Source of the DNA: Alphaproteobacteria bacterium
Lineage (GTDB): Bacteria; Pseudomonadota; Alphaproteobacteria; Rhizobiales; Xanthobacteraceae
Length of the DNA stretch: 8,543 nucleotides
NCBI GenBank assembly: GCA_005883115.1
Contig: VAZQ01000129.1
Span: 1-8,543 of the forward strand
Reading direction: 5' to 3'
Positions 6,415-8,543 of the stretch are shown in pieces. A program made the position numbers and the translations under genes. The first letter of the stretch is position 1. Each line of letters begins with the position of its first letter. A model generated the notes under the pieces. It worked only from the letters and a program-made list of their open reading frames with translations. It searched no databases and was not told where the DNA came from.

Positions 6415-7650
6415 TCAAGCGGGCGGCACGGGGAAGACCGGTTTTGCCGTGGCGAACGTCTGCGGGAAGATCAGCTGGATGTCATTGCCGAGCACCTGGG
6501 TATTGACCGGTGCAGCGCCCTGGTTCTGGCCGTCGACGAATTTGGTCGGACCGTACGGCATCACGTGGCCCGCGAACGTGGAGCTTTCCAGCGCCGCGAT
6601 CATCTTTGCGCGTTCCGCGCTCCCGGCACGCTCCAGCGCGTCAGCAACGAGCAGGATGCACGAATAATTCATGAACACTTCGTAGGTGTAGAACTCTCCC
6701 CGATCCTCCACCTTCTTTTTGAGCGCGAGAGCCTTCGGGTTGCGCGGATCGAACCAGTGATTGCAATCCATGATGTACTGCGCGGCTTCGGGGAATTCCT
6801 TGACGAACTTGTACGAGGATGCCGCGCCGCCGAGGACGGAGTAGATGCCTTTTGGCCGCACGCGCTGTTGCTGCATGGTGCGGGCGAGCAGCACGTATTC
6901 GTTGTAGTAATCGGCCGGGATCACCAGATCGGGATTTTGCGTCTTAATCTTCAGCGCCACGTTATTGAAATCGCGGGTCGGCGTCGGATGCGGAATAGTC
7001 TCGAGTACTTGGAAACCGCGCTCCGGCAGTTGCGCATTGAGCAGCTTTGCGAGTCCCGATCCAAACAGCGAATCCTCGTGCACGATCATCACCGTCTTGG
7101 CGGGCTTGCCGGCCTGATCGTTGATGGTCACGAGGTTGTCGAGGGCGGTCTTGGCAATGACCCCGAAGCCAGGCCCGAATCGGAACGTATTCTTGAGACC
7201 ACGGGTGACGATGTTGTCGGCGACCCCCACATCGACCAGGTAGGGTAGATCGTAGCGGGCCGCCGTCTGACTGGCGGTGAGGCAGATCGAGCTCGAATAG
7301 CCGCCGACGATGACTGCGACCGCGGCCGCGTTCATCTTCTCGACCTCGGCGTTGCCGCCTTCCGGCGTCGACTGCGCGTCGCCGAGCACAGCCTCGATCC
7401 TCGCGCCGCCGAGCGCCTTGATACCGCCCGCCGCATTGATCTCGTCAATTGCGATGGTCGCACCGAGCCGGCCCTGTTGGCCCGAATAGGACAGCGCGCC
7501 CGAGACTGGATGCAGCACGCCAAGCTTCACGGCGGAGCCCTGCGCGCGGAGAACCGATGGCGCGTTGACGACACCGGTGGCGGCAGCTGCGCCCACGGCC
7601 GTTCTCTGCAGCAGCTTGCGGCGCGTGATCCGTGCTGACCAATGCGACAT
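6415..7650 (-). CDS. ABC transporter substrate-binding protein, LivJ/AmiC class, Tat-type leader
   Basis: A 411-residue periplasmic binding protein of the type I leucine/amide class (Peripla_BP_6) and the first gene of the operon. The leader carries a twin-arginine motif, TRRKLL (9-14), followed by an alanine-rich stretch and LRAQG (34-38), so export by Tat with cleavage near residue 37 is likely. The mature protein starts with VKLGVLHPVSGALS (41-54), followed by the helix IAIDEINAAGGI (67-77) and VIVGGYSSSICLTASQTA (113-130), all typical of the family. Homologues bind branched amino acids, short amides, urea or aromatic acids; nothing seen here picks the ligand. The start has GGGAGGG five bases upstream. 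As the first cistron, separated from livH by 46 bases with a small hairpin, it may be made in excess over the membrane parts, as is common for such importers. Confidence 0.95.
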   Translation of the reverse strand: MSHWSARITRRKLLQRTAVGAAAATGVVNAPSVLRAQGSAVKLGVLHPVSGALSYSGQQGRLGATIAIDEINAAGGIKALGGARIEAVLGDAQSTPEGGNAEVEKMNAAAVAVIVGGYSSSICLTASQTAARYDLPYLVDVGVADNIVTRGLKNTFRFGPGFGVIAKTALDNLVTINDQAGKPAKTVMIVHEDSLFGSGLAKLLNAQLPERGFQVLETIPHPTPTRDFNNVALKIKTQNPDLVIPADYYNEYVLLARTMQQQRVRPKGIYSVLGGAASSYKFVKEFPEAAQYIMDCNHWFDPRNPKALALKKKVEDRGEFYTYEVFMNYSCILLVADALERAGSAERAKMIAALESSTFAGHVMPYGPTKFVDGQNQGAAPVNTQVLGNDIQLIFPQTFATAKPVFPVPPA

Positions 7651-7655
7651 TGGAA

Positions 7656-7662
7656 CCCTCCC
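7656..7662 (-). promoter_or_regulatory. Ribosome binding site of the substrate-binding protein gene
   Basis: GGGAGGG on the minus strand lies five bases before the ATG at 7650. It is one of the strongest ribosome sites in the window and fits a highly translated first cistron. Confidence 0.75.
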
Positions 7663-7673
7663 ATCTGAGGAAC

Positions 7674-7717
7674 GCGCGATAGACTAACATTGCGCGACGA
7701 CCCCTTCTATATTGCGC
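7674..7717. repeat. Repeated ATTGCGC motif in the divergent intergenic region (candidate operator)
   Basis: ATTGCGC occurs at 7689-7695 and again at 7711-7717, exactly 22 bases apart, about two helical turns. A near-match in inverted orientation, GCGCGAT at 7674-7680, pairs with the first copy as an imperfect palindrome of 22 bases (six of seven positions symmetrical, eight-base spacer). The cluster overlaps the candidate promoter, as expected for a regulator of a divergent pair. No regulator gene is in the window, so its family is unknown. Confidence 0.35.
7684..7713 (+). promoter_or_regulatory. Possible sigma-70-type promoter for the LeuC-like gene
   Basis: CTAACA (7684-7689) matches four of six bases of the -35 consensus and TATATT (7708-7713) five of six of the -10 consensus, with an 18-base spacer. 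Transcription would start near 7720, leaving a leader of about 19 bases before the ATG at 7739. No equally good promoter was found on the minus strand for the operon, although it must start in the same intergenic region or further upstream. The assignment is by eye only. Confidence 0.35.
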
Positions 7718-7738
7718 TCGCCGTACTGATCCCGGCCA

Positions 7739-8543
7739 ATGAGCATGAATACCCCTCTGACCCTGTTCGACAAGGTGTGGGCGGCCCACGAGGTCGTGCA
7801 GCGCGAGGACGGCGAGGCGCTGCTGTGGGTCGACCGCCATTTTGTGCATGAGGGATCGTTCAACGCGTTCAGCCAACTCAAGGCGCGCCGCGCGTGCGTG
7901 GCCGAGCCGGGCCGCACCTTTGCTGTCGCCGATCATTATGTCCCCACGCGCGGCTCTCGGCGCGTCATCGACAACCCCGACATTGCGCGCATGGTGCGCA
8001 CGCTCGAGGAAAACACCTCCGAGCACGGCATTACCCTGTTCGGGCTCGACGATGCCCGCCAAGGAATCGTCCACGTGGTTGGTCCCGAACAGGGCCTCAC
8101 CTTGCCCGGCCTACTGATCGTTTGCGGCGACAGCCACACCTCGACACATGGCGCGCTCGGAGCCTACGCGTTCGGCATCGGCGCTTCCGAGGTCGCCCAT
8201 GTGCTGATGACGCAGACGCTGTGGCAACGCAAGCCCAAGCGCATGCGCATAACGCTCAACGGCCGTCTCTCTTCCGGTATTGCCGCCAAGGACATCGCGC
8301 TGGCCATTATCGCCAAGATCGGCGCCGACGGCGCGACTGGCCATGCCATCGAGTTCTCCGGTCCTGTCATCCGCGCGTTGTCCATGGAAGGACGACTCAC
8401 ACTGTGCAACATGTCGATCGAGGCCGGCGCGCGCAGCGGCATGATTGCACCCGACGAGACGACGTTTGCCTATGTGAAAGGTCGCCCCTATGCGCCGAAA
8501 GGGCCGGTCTTCGAGCAAGCGCTCGAGACATGGTCAGCGCTGG
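7739..8543 (+). CDS. 3-isopropylmalate dehydratase large-subunit-like protein, LeuC/aconitase superfamily (3' end cut by window edge)
   Basis: An open frame of 268 codons from the ATG at 7739 to the right edge. It aligns along its length with the N-terminal half of LeuC: TLFDKVWAAHEVV (8-20), VDRHFVHE (31-38), ADHYVPT (64-70), QGIVHVVGPEQGLTLPG (108-124), VCGDSHTSTHGALGAYAFGIG (128-148), SMEGRLTLCNMSIE (215-228) and PDETTFAYVKGR (238-249). LeuC is about 466 residues, so about 200 are missing, including the three iron-sulfur cysteines expected in the later half. The enzyme class interconverts hydroxy-acid isomers by dehydration and rehydration with a small LeuD subunit, presumably downstream outside the window. 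ADHYVPT has tyrosine where housekeeping LeuC usually has asparagine (DHNVPT, from memory). Its position opposite a catabolic importer operon suggests an accessory paralogue and not the leucine-pathway enzyme, so no symbol is given. The ribosome site is weak; an alternative ATG lies at 7745. Confidence 0.9.
   Translation, partial: MSMNTPLTLFDKVWAAHEVVQREDGEALLWVDRHFVHEGSFNAFSQLKARRACVAEPGRTFAVADHYVPTRGSRRVIDNPDIARMVRTLEENTSEHGITLFGLDDARQGIVHVVGPEQGLTLPGLLIVCGDSHTSTHGALGAYAFGIGASEVAHVLMTQTLWQRKPKRMRITLNGRLSSGIAAKDIALAIIAKIGADGATGHAIEFSGPVIRALSMEGRLTLCNMSIEAGARSGMIAPDETTFAYVKGRPYAPKGPVFEQALETWSAL

Noticed and set aside
6565..7248. Open frame of 227 codons on the plus strand, opposite the binding protein
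   Set aside because: No domain features, and the opposite strand encodes a well-supported periplasmic binding protein.
7445..8074. Open frame of 209 codons on the minus strand spanning the divergent intergenic region
   Set aside because: It would overlap both the LeuC-like gene and the start of the binding-protein gene in other frames and shows no known motifs; a shadow.
8111..8518. Open frame of 135 codons on the minus strand, opposite the LeuC-like gene
   Set aside because: The plus strand carries strongly conserved LeuC motifs throughout; this frame has no independent support.

Overview
The window is a GC-rich bacterial stretch, roughly 60% G+C by hand-counted rows, carrying one tightly packed catabolic/transport operon on the minus strand and the start of a divergent gene on the plus strand. 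Gene content and style (an ABC importer of the branched-chain amino acid/amide class with a Tat-type signal on its binding protein, an orphan Bug/TctC binding protein, accessory lyase and amidohydrolase genes) suggest a proteobacterium, most likely an alphaproteobacterium of the Bradyrhizobium/Rhodopseudomonas kind, though a betaproteobacterium cannot be excluded. No rRNA, tRNA, CRISPR or insertion sequence is visible.

Layout. In transcription order the minus-strand operon is: periplasmic binding protein (7650-6415), LivH-type permease (6368-5496), LivM-type permease (5499-4510), LivG-type ATPase (4517-3759), LivF-type ATPase (3766-3053), an isocitrate lyase/PEP mutase superfamily lyase (3056-2145), a Bug/TctC-type binding protein (2148-1099) and a cyclic amidohydrolase of the hydantoinase/dihydroorotase type (1082 to the left edge, partial). 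Every junction from livH to the Bug gene overlaps by 4 or 8 bases, so these genes are probably translationally coupled. An 88-base intergenic region (7651-7738) separates the operon from a LeuC-type aconitase-superfamily dehydratase on the plus strand, which runs off the right edge. That region holds a possible promoter and a repeated ATTGCGC motif that may be a shared operator.

How the genes may work together (inference). The importer would bring in an amino-acid-like, amide or carboxylate compound; the amidohydrolase could open a cyclic amide; the LeuC-like protein, with a small subunit presumably outside the window, could hydrate or isomerise a branched dicarboxylic acid; and the KRCGH-type lyase could cleave a substituted malate or isocitrate between C2 and C3. 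The hydratase-plus-lyase pair resembles the dimethylmaleate hydratase/dimethylmalate lyase end of anaerobic nicotinate fermentation in Eubacterium barkeri. The substrate cannot be read from the sequence.

The amidohydrolase lies in a visibly lower-GC stretch than the importer and lyase genes and may have joined the cluster separately.
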